Numbered from the stretch's first letter, positions 1 through 8,006 are shown. The stretch: DNA of 64,000 nucleotides from Tetragenococcus halophilus subsp. flandriensis (GCF_030161475.1 NZ_BSUG01000006.1:1-64000); one strand, 5' to 3'. Translations and numbers: made by a program. The notes: a model not told the origin generated them from the sequence alone.

Positions 1-41
1 TTTTACAACAAACAAAATCAGGAAATATTACTACATTTTAG
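1..41 (+). CDS. 3' end of an unidentified gene (partial)
   Basis: The third forward frame is open from the window edge and stops with TAG at 39-41, giving the C-terminus LQQTKSGNITTF. A strong hairpin terminator begins about ten bases after this stop, which is the main reason to believe a plus-strand gene ends here. Twelve residues are too few to name a family. Another frame runs through the hairpin to a stop near 96, but that would put coding sequence across the terminator and is less likely. Confidence 0.35.
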   Translation, partial: LQQTKSGNITTF

Positions 42-51
42 TCTCCTAAAT

Positions 52-94
52 AAATGGCCTAAAGTCTTGAAATATCAAGGCTTTAGGCCATTTT
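52..94 (+). terminator. Rho-independent terminator
   Basis: Arms AAATGGCCTAAAGTCTTGA and TCAAGGCTTTAGGCCATTT pair over 19 bp with a single G-U wobble, followed by TTTT. It lies just after the stop of the truncated gene at the window edge. Confidence 0.8.
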
Positions 95-515
95 AACCTT
101 TTGTAAGTGTCAAATTCAGGATTATATGACTTTGTAATACTTAAGTAAATAATTAACTAACTCTATTTGCTTTTAACGATTTACTATTCGTGTAAAAAAT
201 CGTGTAAGAATTTCTTTACTATAAATTTTTACATGATTAAACAAACAACCCTCACTAGCAAGGGATACAATAGAGCAAATAGATAATAAATCACATAATA
301 TATGGTAAACATTTTAAGAATCAGTTAAAAACATTATCAGTAAAAATTAAATAATATTTTTACGTTGGATAGTATATAGACATTGTGACATACTAATCTA
401 CATATTAAAACTTTTCCCTTTGACTTTTCTTCAAATATCCAACATTTTGTGTAACTTTTACATTTTTTCGTAGTTTAAAAAAATTGCATTTTTGTACTCA
501 AAGACTCAAACTCCA
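95..515. other. Gene-poor AT-rich stretch
   Basis: No ORF with a ribosome binding site is visible here. The stretch holds a pair of 8-bp direct repeats (188-207), a 9-bp inverted repeat CTATTTGCT at 163-171 and 274-282, and a short CCCT/AGGG hairpin near 250. The part nearest the next gene (475-515) stays open in a shifted frame of that gene. I see no tRNA, integrase or origin. Confidence 0.5.
188..207. repeat. Two 8-bp direct repeats TCGTGTAA
   Basis: TCGTGTAA occurs at 188-195 and again at 200-207, separated by AAAA. The 12-bp period is about one helical turn, the kind of spacing seen in protein-binding direct repeats such as integrase arm sites. No integrase gene is present, so the function is unknown. 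Confidence 0.45.
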
Positions 516-770
516 TTAAAACACTATTATTATAAAGAGTTTTAAACACTCGTTTAATTCTTTTCTTATATCTAATTTCTCTTCCTCATTTTTTGGTTCA
601 AAAAAACGAAGATAATGAAAATAAAATGTTTCGTCTTTGGATAATTCATCAATATAGTCACTCTCTATGATTTTAATTAGACCAACTGGTTCCCCTTCTC
701 CATGTTCTATATACTTACAGTATTGTAAGCAATGCAATGTTTTACTAATACTTATAAGATTATCTATCAT
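516..770 (-). CDS. Small protein of unknown function
   Basis: Codes for 84 residues and starts with ATG seven bases after AAAGGAG, so translation is well supported. I do not recognise a family. The N-terminal half includes CLQYCKYIEHGEGEPVG and is followed by an acidic, mixed segment; there is no signal peptide. The last residues (LFIIIVF) look unnatural. A reading frame shifted by -1 stays open past this stop to a TAA at 475-477 and has a more protein-like composition (for example NNSVLMEFESLS). The gene may therefore have suffered an indel near 580-600 or be translated as a longer product. The neighbours downstream in coordinate are an uncharacterised membrane protein and a MepB-family gene on the same strand. 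Confidence 0.55.
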   Translation of the reverse strand: MIDNLISISKTLHCLQYCKYIEHGEGEPVGLIKIIESDYIDELSKDETFYFHYLRFFEPKNEEEKLDIRKELNECLKLFIIIVF

Positions 771-892
771 AGTTTAACTCCTTTATGTAAAAATCATAGA
801 AATTAATTATGTTTTACAAAAATGATAACTGTTTAGTAATAAAAAGTCATGTATTTATTAGAAAATAACAATAATATGTGTATTAGTGATAG

Positions 893-923
893 CAAAAAAA
901 GCTCCCCACCAAAGGCGAGGAGA
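893..923 (-). terminator. Terminator of the 178-residue membrane protein gene
   Basis: Read on the minus strand, CTCCTCGCC pairs with GGTGGGGAG (nine pairs including two G-U), has a tight TTT loop and is followed by a run of seven T. Confidence 0.8.
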
Positions 924-972
924 CAGTTTTAACGTTCGATTATATAGAGGAAGACATAACTCATTTGAGACT

Positions 973-1509
973 TTAACTAACATTTTCCTGACGTTGAAAA
1001 TTATTTCTTCGTAATGAAATCATATATATTCCAAAGCTTATTTTTAATATTCCATCAATTATTGCAAAGATCAAAAAAGGAACTAATGGAAGGATCAATC
1101 CTAAAACTCCATTTATTGTAACTAACCCACCCAAGATTAAAACAATCTTTCCTTGAGAAAAGTAAAAACCAATAAAGTGAAGCCCCATTACAATAAAAAC
1201 TGCTAACCAAAGAAATCGAAGATCTTCAAAACTGATTAAAACGCCACAGAGAGTTACTAAGATCAATGATATAATAATCGTAAAATTATCCATTCTATCT
1301 TGAAATTTAGTATTCTTTCCGTAAGCAAGTTTATTATTTATAAAAGGCAAACCAAAGATTAGAAAATAACCAATTGCAAAGCCAAAACCAAATATATACG
1401 GGTTAAATATAGAATTACCTCCAAATATTGCGGAAATAATAATAACTACTCCTATATACAAAAACCAAACACCTGAAACACGTTGAGTGTTGTATCTGTA
1501 ACTACTCAT
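973..1509 (-). CDS. Multi-pass membrane protein, possibly DUF6609-like
   Basis: A 178-residue, very hydrophobic protein with about five to six predicted membrane segments (roughly residues 12-30, 38-55, 75-93, 97-115, 122-140 and 143-165), separated by short charged loops such as NNKLAYGKNTKFQDRMDN. It has no catalytic motif that I can see. The overall size and pattern resemble small uncharacterised membrane proteins of Firmicutes (DUF6609-like, from memory; not verified). The start ATG has AAGGAG about nine bases upstream, and a strong terminator follows the stop, so it is probably a single transcription unit. Function unknown. Confidence 0.6.
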   Translation of the reverse strand: MSSYRYNTQRVSGVWFLYIGVVIIISAIFGGNSIFNPYIFGFGFAIGYFLIFGLPFINNKLAYGKNTKFQDRMDNFTIIISLILVTLCGVLISFEDLRFLWLAVFIVMGLHFIGFYFSQGKIVLILGGLVTINGVLGLILPLVPFLIFAIIDGILKISFGIYMISLRRNNFQRQENVS

Positions 1510-1563
1510 AGACGTCTACTCCTTGCAAAACTATTTAGTATTATCTTACCTAAAAGGTTAAAG

Positions 1564-2064
1564 CTATGCAATATTTCTATAAATAAGCGTTTTTGCTTTG
1601 TCTAAGTTATTTACTGCCAGTAAATCGATAAAATAGTCTTTTTGCCAATTCTGCGTCCTTTTTGCGCTATCATTCAATTCCTTTTCCCAAGTTGGATAAA
1701 CCCTAATAGCCATCTTTCCCTTTTGCTTGTCAGTTTTTAAGATTTTTTTATCTAATAAAATAAGTCTTGGAAAAATAAATATTCCCTTCTTTTCACCAAC
1801 TATCATCGAAATAATTATTTTACTTGGTGAATTATTATAAAGGTAGGGTTGATTATTGTTATATTCATCCTTTTCCCAAAATGCAACAAAATGCTCTTTT
1901 TTCTTAGGAGTTTTCCTTGCAAGTCGACTTCGAAAGAGTTGCTCATTAATACTAAAAGTAAAACCCTCATATTCTCTATTCTGTTTTTCTTCTTTAAAAT
2001 CATTAATTTCTAACTTAAATATTGAAAAAAAGAACTTTTCTAATAATTCTTTTGATTGAAGCAT
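1564..2064 (-). CDS. MepB family protein
   Basis: A 166-residue soluble protein. The central block RLARKTPKKKEHFVAFWEKD, followed by NQPYLYNNSP, IFIFPRLIL, KGKMAIRVYP and a closing TQNWQKDYF, is the signature of the MepB family, named after the third gene of the staphylococcal mepRAB locus. The biochemical role of the family is not established. No MATE pump or MarR regulator accompanies it here, so no link to drug efflux should be assumed. The start is placed at the internal ATG (2064) because TAGGAGAG lies directly before it; a longer frame starting at 2091 lacks a comparable site. Confidence 0.75.
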   Translation of the reverse strand: MLQSKELLEKFFFSIFKLEINDFKEEKQNREYEGFTFSINEQLFRSRLARKTPKKKEHFVAFWEKDEYNNNQPYLYNNSPSKIIISMIVGEKKGIFIFPRLILLDKKILKTDKQKGKMAIRVYPTWEKELNDSAKRTQNWQKDYFIDLLAVNNLDKAKTLIYRNIA

Positions 2065-2134
2065 ATACTCTCCTAACAGATGAGCTATCACCTATTTAAT
2101 AAAATTGCTGTATTTTTTGAAAAGTAATTATTTA

Positions 2135-3277
2135 TTATTTACGTTTGCCCCAAAATTGAAACAGATCCGTTCGCAACGACCCATTATATAATTTTCTCTT
2201 TTTTGTGGCTTTTTGACCATAAAACTCTTCAAAAGCTAAATCGCTAGTTAAGATATACTTACTCCAACTTGTTAGCGGTTTGAATACTTCTCCCATTTCT
2301 TTATAAAGTTTACGCGCACTGTCTTCTTCACCTAAACGCTCGCCATAAGGTGGATTAGCAACAATAACGCCGCCTTCTTTTTCGGTGCTGAAATCTTTTA
2401 ATGCTTGTTGCTTAAACGTGATCGAATCTCCTAAGCCTAATTCATCAGCATTAGCCTGAGCAATATCAATCATTTCACCGTTAATATCAAAACCTGTAAT
2501 ATCTAATTTAACATCATAATCAGCTGCTTGCTCTGCTTCATTACGCACTTGTTCAAATATTTTATCAGGTACCCACTCCCACTGCTCACAAGCAAAGTCT
2601 CGATTAAAACCTGGTGCAAGTTGATGTCCGATCAATGCTGCTTCAATACATAAAGTACCCGAACCACATACGGGATCAATAAAAGGTTTATCTTTATGCC
2701 AATTTGTCAACTTCACTAAAGCTGCAGCCATGTTCTCTTTTAAGGGCGCGCCGCCTTTTTCTAGACGATAACCACGCTTGAATAGACTTGGGCCCGTTGT
2801 ATCCAACAAGATCATCACATGATCCTTACGTAAAATAACTTCTAAGTTATACGATGCACCTGTTTCGATTAAAGGAACGTTTTGTGGGCGATGATAATAA
2901 GTTCTCATACGCTCTACGATTGCCTTTTTAGTGATCGCCTGACAATCAGGTGTGCTGTACAATTTAGATTTAATTGACTTACCAGCGACCGGAAAAGCAG
3001 CATCTAGAGGCAAGTATTCTTCCCAGGGTAAAGCTTTAACTTTTTCAAATAGTTCATCAAAACTATAAGCGTCAAATTCACCCACGACAATTTTTACCCT
3101 GTCAGCTGTTCGTAACCATAAATTCGTTTCCGCTATGGTTTTTACGGTTCCTTGAAAACGTGCACGACCATTTTCAACTTGACAATCAATTCCTAAGTTT
3201 CGTAATTCTTTTCCTGTTAAAGCTTCTAATCCGCTTGCTGCAGTTGCTATCAGATTAAAGCGTTGGTTATCTTCCAT
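2135..3277 (-). CDS. ypsC: THUMP-domain class I SAM-dependent RNA methyltransferase (YpsC/RlmL N-terminal type)
   Basis: A 380-residue enzyme expected to methylate a guanine N2 in 23S rRNA, by homology with the N-terminal half of E. coli RlmL and with Bacillus YpsC. An N-terminal ferredoxin-like/THUMP region (about 1-160) precedes a Rossmann methyltransferase domain with SAM motif DPVCGSGT at 201-208 and catalytic motif NPPYGE at 309-313. The start is taken at the ATG preceded by CGGAGGAAATT; an in-frame ATG eight codons earlier has poorer spacing. It lies directly downstream of the RNase P RNA gene, as in Bacillus. The exact modified base cannot be read from sequence. Confidence 0.88.
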   Translation of the reverse strand: MEDNQRFNLIATAASGLEALTGKELRNLGIDCQVENGRARFQGTVKTIAETNLWLRTADRVKIVVGEFDAYSFDELFEKVKALPWEEYLPLDAAFPVAGKSIKSKLYSTPDCQAITKKAIVERMRTYYHRPQNVPLIETGASYNLEVILRKDHVMILLDTTGPSLFKRGYRLEKGGAPLKENMAAALVKLTNWHKDKPFIDPVCGSGTLCIEAALIGHQLAPGFNRDFACEQWEWVPDKIFEQVRNEAEQAADYDVKLDITGFDINGEMIDIAQANADELGLGDSITFKQQALKDFSTEKEGGVIVANPPYGERLGEEDSARKLYKEMGEVFKPLTSWSKYILTSDLAFEEFYGQKATKKRKLYNGSLRTDLFQFWGKRK

Positions 3278-3310
3278 AATTTCCTCCGAAGTCATTTTCA
3301 TTTTTTATAA

Positions 3311-3340
3311 AAAAAACCTCCCGTACTGGAAGGATTTTTT
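3311..3340 (-). terminator. rnpB: Terminator following RNase P RNA
   Basis: Hairpin CCTTCC-agtac-GGGAGG followed on the minus strand by a run of eight T. It lies about a dozen bases after the rnpB 3' end and separates rnpB from ypsC. Confidence 0.75.
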
Positions 3341-3351
3341 CCCTGTTTATT

Positions 3352-3743
3352 GTGATTTTCTATAAGCCATGTTTTGTCCAGTTATCTTACAGGGGCAAGA
3401 TAACTTGGATAATCATCTGTCTACAATGAAACATTGTCTTTTTGCTAGCGTTGAATTCCGCTGCAAAAAACGCCCCGACCTTTGTTTGGGTTGCTCACTC
3501 GAGGGGTTTACCGCGTTCCACCAATAAGATTTCTCTTATTGCTTCGTCACTGTGGCACTTTCAAGGATACTCAAGCATAGTGTATAAAATGCACCTTAGC
3601 TTTTTTTCCTGCCGTTATTCCAAATAAATGAAATACCTCAGCTTATTTTTTCGCTGAGCACGAACACTACAGACATCTCAGTCTGTGTGAGCATGGACTT
3701 TCCTCAGTTTGATTTACTCAAACCGCGATTATCCGAAAATCAC
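3352..3743 (-). ncRNA. rnpB: RNase P RNA (type B)
   Basis: About 392 nt, the catalytic RNA that trims tRNA 5' leaders. The conserved GAGGAAAGUCCAUGCUC segment lies near the 5' end. The termini pair as helix P1: GTGATTTTC at the 5' end with GAAAATCAC at the 3' end, which is how the limits were set (a few bases of error possible). Other expected parts are visible, including AAGUGCCACAGUGACGAAG in the middle, GUGGAACGCGGUAAACCCC, and the UAAGAUAACUGGACAAAACAUGGCUUA-like 3' region. Location between gpsB and ypsC matches Bacillus. The 5' end is only 11 nt from the gpsB stop codon. Confidence 0.95.
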
Positions 3744-3751
3744 AATTTTTT

Positions 3752-3757
3752 ATTTTA
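3752..3757 (-). promoter_or_regulatory. rnpB: Candidate -10 of rnpB inside the gpsB stop codon
   Basis: TAAAAT sits seven to eight bases before the rnpB 5' end, and its TAA is the gpsB stop codon. No convincing -35 was found 16-18 bp upstream, so the RNA could instead be processed from a gpsB-rnpB transcript. Confidence 0.35.
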
Positions 3758-4228
3758 AAACTGACGCGTTTTTTCTAGATCATCGTCATCTGATGAACGG
3801 TTCGTATTTGATCGACTTTCAGTTGACCGATTATCTCTTGAGCGAGTATCATCAGAACGACTATAATCTTCAGTCGATTGAGAAGTACGTGTTTCCACAT
3901 TTTCTTCTTGGTCTAATTTTTTACCAAAAACTTCTTTTTCTAAATTAGACAAACGTTTTAGGATGTCAAAATTTGTTACTGTTTGGCTTTTCGAAGTACT
4001 TTCTGATTGATTTCGTGAATTTGTCGCTTGATTCTTACTTAATTGAGCAATTTTTGCATTCAAACGATCATTTTCTTCTTGTAGCGTTAAAACTTCTTTG
4101 TTATACGCTTCGTAATCTTTAATTACACCATCTAAAAATTCATCAACTTCTACAGGATCGTAGCCGCGCATTTTTGTTTTAAACTCTTGCTGTAAAATAT
4201 CTTTAGGAGTATATGTTATATTTGCCAT
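3755..4228 (-). CDS. gpsB: Cell cycle protein GpsB
   Basis: A 157-residue cytosolic coiled-coil adaptor that links division and penicillin-binding proteins; in Bacillus it binds the cytoplasmic tail of PBP1. Residues 1-65 form the DivIVA-like domain (DILQQEFKTKMRGYDPVEVDEFLD, shown here in part) followed by a coiled coil with a conserved LSNLEKEVFG segment. The last 55 residues are low-complexity S/R/D/N/T, longer than in Bacillus (about 98 residues in total). The ATG follows GAGGTGG. Its partner ponA (PBP1A) lies about 1.3 kb away, and the N-terminus of that PBP carries the Arg/Lys-rich SRHKQ...KKR stretch to which GpsB typically docks. Confidence 0.92.
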   Translation of the reverse strand: MANITYTPKDILQQEFKTKMRGYDPVEVDEFLDGVIKDYEAYNKEVLTLQEENDRLNAKIAQLSKNQATNSRNQSESTSKSQTVTNFDILKRLSNLEKEVFGKKLDQEENVETRTSQSTEDYSRSDDTRSRDNRSTESRSNTNRSSDDDDLEKTRQF

Positions 4229-4298
4229 TTTTCCACCTCATTGTTTGTTTGTATTACTTCTTATCTCAATTCTATTCTATCCAAAAAAAAAGAATAAA

Positions 4299-4850
4299 TC
4301 AAACAGAATCATCGAAAACTGCATTTTGTAAATCATCCATGGTAATTAAATGGAGTAAAAAATCGTGCTCTTCAGCGTATTCTCTTGCATCATGTACAAA
4401 ATAAGTACTTTTACCAGTAAATTCATCATCGTATACAACAATCGCACCATCTGCATGAGTAAGTAAAAAGTGTGTATGATTTTTTAGTTGACTTGGATTT
4501 TTATAAGGTAAGTGGCTCACAGCATCTACATAATCAGCTTTTTCTACAACTTTTTGTAACATCGTCTGATTTGCTTCATTCCAATTATTGCCAAACTCCA
4601 AGTAAGGATAAATGATTGAAAACTTCAATTCTGGATACTCTTCTTTTAATTCATCAATCAATTGAGCTGTCCAAATTTCGACGCCTAAATTTCCACCTAC
4701 GATAACCCATTGTAGCCCCTCTTCTAAATACTGTTCAAGCGTTGTTTTTATAACTTTCTTAATAACTTTTATTTTAGGATCAGTTTCTTGAAAAACGCCT
4801 AACTCAAAGCTTCTATAACCGGTAACGACCAACGTATGTATGGCTTGCAT
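4299..4850 (-). CDS. ypsA: YpsA family SLOG-domain protein (DUF1273)
   Basis: 183 residues, close to the 180 of Bacillus YpsA. The SLOG/Rossmann-like fold is supported by VVTGYRSFELGVF near the N-terminus, VIVGGNLGVEIWTAQL in the first third, and DGAIVVYDDE near the end. SLOG proteins bind nucleotide-derived ligands; YpsA has been linked to cell-division control in Firmicutes, but its ligand is unknown. Clustered with gpsB and divergent from recU-ponA, so the neighbourhood is division and wall synthesis. Start ATG preceded by AAGGTAA. Confidence 0.85.
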   Translation of the reverse strand: MQAIHTLVVTGYRSFELGVFQETDPKIKVIKKVIKTTLEQYLEEGLQWVIVGGNLGVEIWTAQLIDELKEEYPELKFSIIYPYLEFGNNWNEANQTMLQKVVEKADYVDAVSHLPYKNPSQLKNHTHFLLTHADGAIVVYDDEFTGKSTYFVHDAREYAEEHDFLLHLITMDDLQNAVFDDSV

Positions 4851-4883
4851 AATATTACCTTTTCTTTCTTTTTATCTTTTTGG

Positions 4884-4889
4884 TATAAT
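4884..4889 (+). promoter_or_regulatory. recU: Extended -10 promoter of recU-ponA
   Basis: TGGTATAAT (extended -10, TATAAT at 4884-4889) lies 22 bases before the recU ATG, with no clear -35. The predicted start site is so close to the Shine-Dalgarno (TAGGAG at 4896-4901) that the leader would be very short. Confidence 0.5.
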
Positions 4890-4911
4890 ATGGCCTAGGA
4901 GTGTGAGAATC

Positions 4912-5532
4912 ATGGTCTTTCATTATCCCAATGGCCATCCTAGCCACTATAATGAAGCGTCAAAACAAAAAATGCAAGGAAAAGATAAATCAATTAATTT
5001 TGCCAATCGTGGGATGCGTTTTGAAGACGCGATTAATCAAAGTAATGATTATTATCGTAATCACGATCTTGCTGTGATACATAAAAAACCAATACCACTA
5101 CAAATCGTAAAAGTAGACTACCCCAAAAGAAGCGCTGCGGTTATTAGAGAAGCTTACTTTAAAGAGGCCTCTACTACCGATTATAACGGCGTATATAAAG
5201 GTTACTATCTTGATTTTGAAGCAAAAGAAACCAAAAATAAGACTTCGTTTCCGCTTAAAAACTTCCATGAGCATCAGATTGCTCATATGGAAAAATGTAT
5301 GAAACAAGACGGTTTATGTTTTGTCTTATTATGGTTTTCGTCGTTAAAACGTTGCTTTTTCTTAGATAGTAAACAGCTTGTTTATTATTGGCGTAATAAA
5401 GAAAATCAAAAAAAATCAATGCCAATAACTGCTATTGAAAAGAATGCTATCGAAATCCAACCCAAAATAGCACCACGCATTCCTTATTTAGAAGCAGTTG
5501 ATCAGTATTTGCAAGCAAAGGAGAAAAACTAA
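4912..5532 (+). CDS. recU: Holliday junction resolvase RecU
   Basis: 206 residues, the usual length. RecU cuts four-way DNA junctions during recombination and chromosome segregation. The PD-(D/E)XK-type nuclease core is visible as TDYNGVYKGYYLDFEAKET, with acidic residues at 90, 101 and 103 and Lys105. An N-terminal arm starts MVFHYPNGHP. The start is set at ATG 4912, which follows TAGGAGTG; the longer frame beginning at 4840 would overlap ypsA on the other strand and lacks a site. One base separates its stop from the ponA start, and the ponA Shine-Dalgarno lies inside recU, so the two are translationally linked as in Bacillus. Confidence 0.95.
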   Translation: MVFHYPNGHPSHYNEASKQKMQGKDKSINFANRGMRFEDAINQSNDYYRNHDLAVIHKKPIPLQIVKVDYPKRSAAVIREAYFKEASTTDYNGVYKGYYLDFEAKETKNKTSFPLKNFHEHQIAHMEKCMKQDGLCFVLLWFSSLKRCFFLDSKQLVYYWRNKENQKKSMPITAIEKNAIEIQPKIAPRIPYLEAVDQYLQAKEKN

Positions 5533-5533
5533 C

Positions 5534-8005
5534 ATGGCAAATCAATCAGATTCACGAGTCAGTCGACATAAGCAAAATAATCCCAAAAAGCGCAGTGTCG
5601 GCTCCATTTTACTTAAAATTATTATTTCTTTGTTTATCTTTGCTTGTATCGTTTTAGTTGCTGGAGCCGGTCTGTTTATGTTTTATGCAAAAGATGCACC
5701 TGAGCTAAGCGAAGACGAGTTAGATGCAACAGTCTCTTCCAAACTGTATGCTGCAAATGGAGAAATTTTCCAGGATATCGGTTCAGAAAAACGTGAAGAA
5801 ATTTCACCGACCGATGTTCCCCAACAGTTAGAAGATGCGATTGTATCGATTGAAGATCGTCGTTTTTATAAACACATCGGGGTCGATCCAATAAGGATTG
5901 CAGGTTCAGCTTTTTCTAATGTCACAACAGGAGGAAAACAAGGAGGAAGCACTTTAACACAACAACTAATCAAGCTCTCCTACTTTTCTACCAGTGAAAA
6001 AGATCAAAACCTAAAACGTAAAGCCCAAGAAGCTTGGCTAGCAGTTAAATTAGAACGGCAAAAATCCAAGCAAGAAATCTTAACTTATTATATCAATAAA
6101 GTGTATATGTCAAACGGCCTTTATGGTATGCAAACAGCAGCAGAGTCCTTTTATGGCAAGCCTTTAGAGGAATTATCGCTTGCGCAAACTGCGATGATTG
6201 CTGGCATGCCAAATGCGCCCAATTATTATGACCCTTACGAGCATCAAGAAGAAGCAAAAGAGCGACGTGATACTGTGTTATATACAATGTTAGATAATGA
6301 CAAAATCACGCAACAAGAATATGAGGACGCCAGCAATACACCAATTGATGATGATCTGCAAGAATTAGAAGAAGACGATGATGACGGTAAATATTATGAC
6401 AACTATACAAAAGAAGTCATCAAAGAAGTTGAGGATAAAACCGGCAAAGATGTTTATCGAGATGGGCTTAATATCTATACAAATTTAGATGAAGATGCGC
6501 AAAAACATCTATACGATATTGTAAACTCTGATGAATACGTTGATTATCCTGATGATAAAATGCAAGTAGCTTCTACACTTATTGAGCCAGATACTGGCCA
6601 GGTTAAAGCACAAATCGGTGGTAGAAATGTTAAAGAAGGAACGGTTTTAGGTAACAACTTAGCTGTTAATACCTCAAGGGATTTCGGTTCCACAGTAAAA
6701 CCAATCGTTGACTACGGTCCAGCTTTTGAATTTAAAAAATATCCAACAGCTAAAACGATTGTTGATGAACCATATTCTTATGAGGGTAGTGATACTCAAA
6801 TTAATAATTGGGATAACTCTTTTATGGGTTCTATGACACTACGTAAAGCCCTTGTGCTTTCAAGAAACATCCCTGCAGCTAAACTTTTTGCAGACGTAGG
6901 CGCCGATTCGATTCAAGGGTTTTTGGAAAAATTGGGAATCCAATATAAAAATTTAAACCAATCAAATGCTATATCAAGTAACACTGATGAACAAGATGGT
7001 GCTAATTATGGTATATCTAGTCTGAAAATGGCAGCTGCTTATGGCGCGCTTGCTAACGGCGGGACTTATTATGAACCACAATACGTTAATAAAATCGTTT
7101 ATCAAGATGGTTCTGAAGAAACAGATGCTTTTGAGGTGGAAGGACAAAAAGCTATGGAAGATACAACAGCTTACATGGTCACCGACATCTTAAAAGACGT
7201 TATTACAGATTCTGATGGTACAGGAACGAACGCCGCAATTTCAGGTTTATACCAAGCAGGTAAAACTGGGACTTCTAATTACACAGATGAAGAATTGGAA
7301 GAACTTGAGGGTAATCCATCCTCTCCTTCTCCAGATTCTAACTTTGTCGGTTATACTAGAAACTATTCCTTAGCTGTATGGACTGGCTACAATGATAAAA
7401 TGACGCCTGTAACTAGCGAATCTTCCCATGTAGCCTCTGATGTTTATCGTGAATTAATGGAATATGTATCGTCTTCTGTCGAAAATAACGATTGGACAAT
7501 GCCTGATGGTTTAGTTCGTATTGGAAAAGAACTTTACTTAAAAGGACAAGATGATACACCTTCAACTTCAAGAAGGACAAGACGAAGTGCACCATCATCT
7601 TCTTCCACTCCTTCTTCACAAAGGCCATCACAGACATCAGAAGAGCCTTCGACGGAAACAGAAGAAGAAAGTAGTACAGAAACAGAAGAAGAAAGTAGTA
7701 CAGAAACAGAACCAACTAGCGAACCAGAAGAAAGTTCTTCAACAACTGAAGAAGAGGAAGAAAGCACGGAAACAGAAGAAGAATCATCTCAAGAAGAAGA
7801 AAGTTCAGAACCAAGCAGCGAACCAGAAGAAGAACCTTCATCATCAGAAGAAGAGAACCCACCTGAAGAAGAACCAGATACTAGTGAACCTGATGAAGGA
7901 AACAACGATGATGGAGGAAGCAGTGAAGAAGACGGAGGCGGAAACGAAGAAGAAAGTCCACCTGATACAGGTGATGATGGTAATCAAGAAGAGTCTTCGG
8001 AATAA
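5534..8005 (+). CDS. ponA: Penicillin-binding protein 1A, bifunctional glycosyltransferase/transpeptidase
   Basis: 823 residues. Polymerises and cross-links peptidoglycan at the outer face of the membrane. A basic cytoplasmic N-terminus precedes a membrane anchor (about 24-50). The GT51 domain has catalytic Glu107 in EDRRFYKH and QGGSTLTQQL at 136-145. The transpeptidase has STVK (Ser386, Lys389), SRN (443-445) and KTG (577-579), so all catalytic residues are intact. From about residue 675 to the end the protein is an unusually long, acidic Glu/Ser/Thr/Pro tail with repeated TETEEESS units encoded by perfect DNA repeats. The tail has no LPxTG sorting signal and would be extracellular. Start ATG follows AAAGGAG within the recU 3' end. 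Confidence 0.96.
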   Translation: MANQSDSRVSRHKQNNPKKRSVGSILLKIIISLFIFACIVLVAGAGLFMFYAKDAPELSEDELDATVSSKLYAANGEIFQDIGSEKREEISPTDVPQQLEDAIVSIEDRRFYKHIGVDPIRIAGSAFSNVTTGGKQGGSTLTQQLIKLSYFSTSEKDQNLKRKAQEAWLAVKLERQKSKQEILTYYINKVYMSNGLYGMQTAAESFYGKPLEELSLAQTAMIAGMPNAPNYYDPYEHQEEAKERRDTVLYTMLDNDKITQQEYEDASNTPIDDDLQELEEDDDDGKYYDNYTKEVIKEVEDKTGKDVYRDGLNIYTNLDEDAQKHLYDIVNSDEYVDYPDDKMQVASTLIEPDTGQVKAQIGGRNVKEGTVLGNNLAVNTSRDFGSTVKPIVDYGPAFEFKKYPTAKTIVDEPYSYEGSDTQINNWDNSFMGSMTLRKALVLSRNIPAAKLFADVGADSIQGFLEKLGIQYKNLNQSNAISSNTDEQDGANYGISSLKMAAAYGALANGGTYYEPQYVNKIVYQDGSEETDAFEVEGQKAMEDTTAYMVTDILKDVITDSDGTGTNAAISGLYQAGKTGTSNYTDEELEELEGNPSSPSPDSNFVGYTRNYSLAVWTGYNDKMTPVTSESSHVASDVYRELMEYVSSSVENNDWTMPDGLVRIGKELYLKGQDDTPSTSRRTRRSAPSSSSTPSSQRPSQTSEEPSTETEEESSTETEEESSTETEPTSEPEESSSTTEEEEESTETEEESSQEEESSEPSSEPEEEPSSSEEENPPEEEPDTSEPDEGNNDDGGSSEEDGGGNEEESPPDTGDDGNQEESSE
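7655..7702 (+). repeat. Two perfect 24-bp tandem repeats inside ponA
   Basis: Positions 7655-7678 and 7679-7702 are identical and each encodes TETEEESS. They lie in a GAA-rich region and are prone to slippage, so tail length may vary between strains. Confidence 0.85.
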
Positions 8006-8006
8006 T

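Noticed and set aside
3442-3627. Short plus-strand ORF
   Set aside because: It lies entirely in RNase P RNA on the opposite strand.
4840-4911. 24-residue hydrophobic N-terminal extension of RecU
   Set aside because: It overlaps the ypsA start on the other strand and contains the promoter; the ATG at 4912 has a proper ribosome binding site and gives the standard length.
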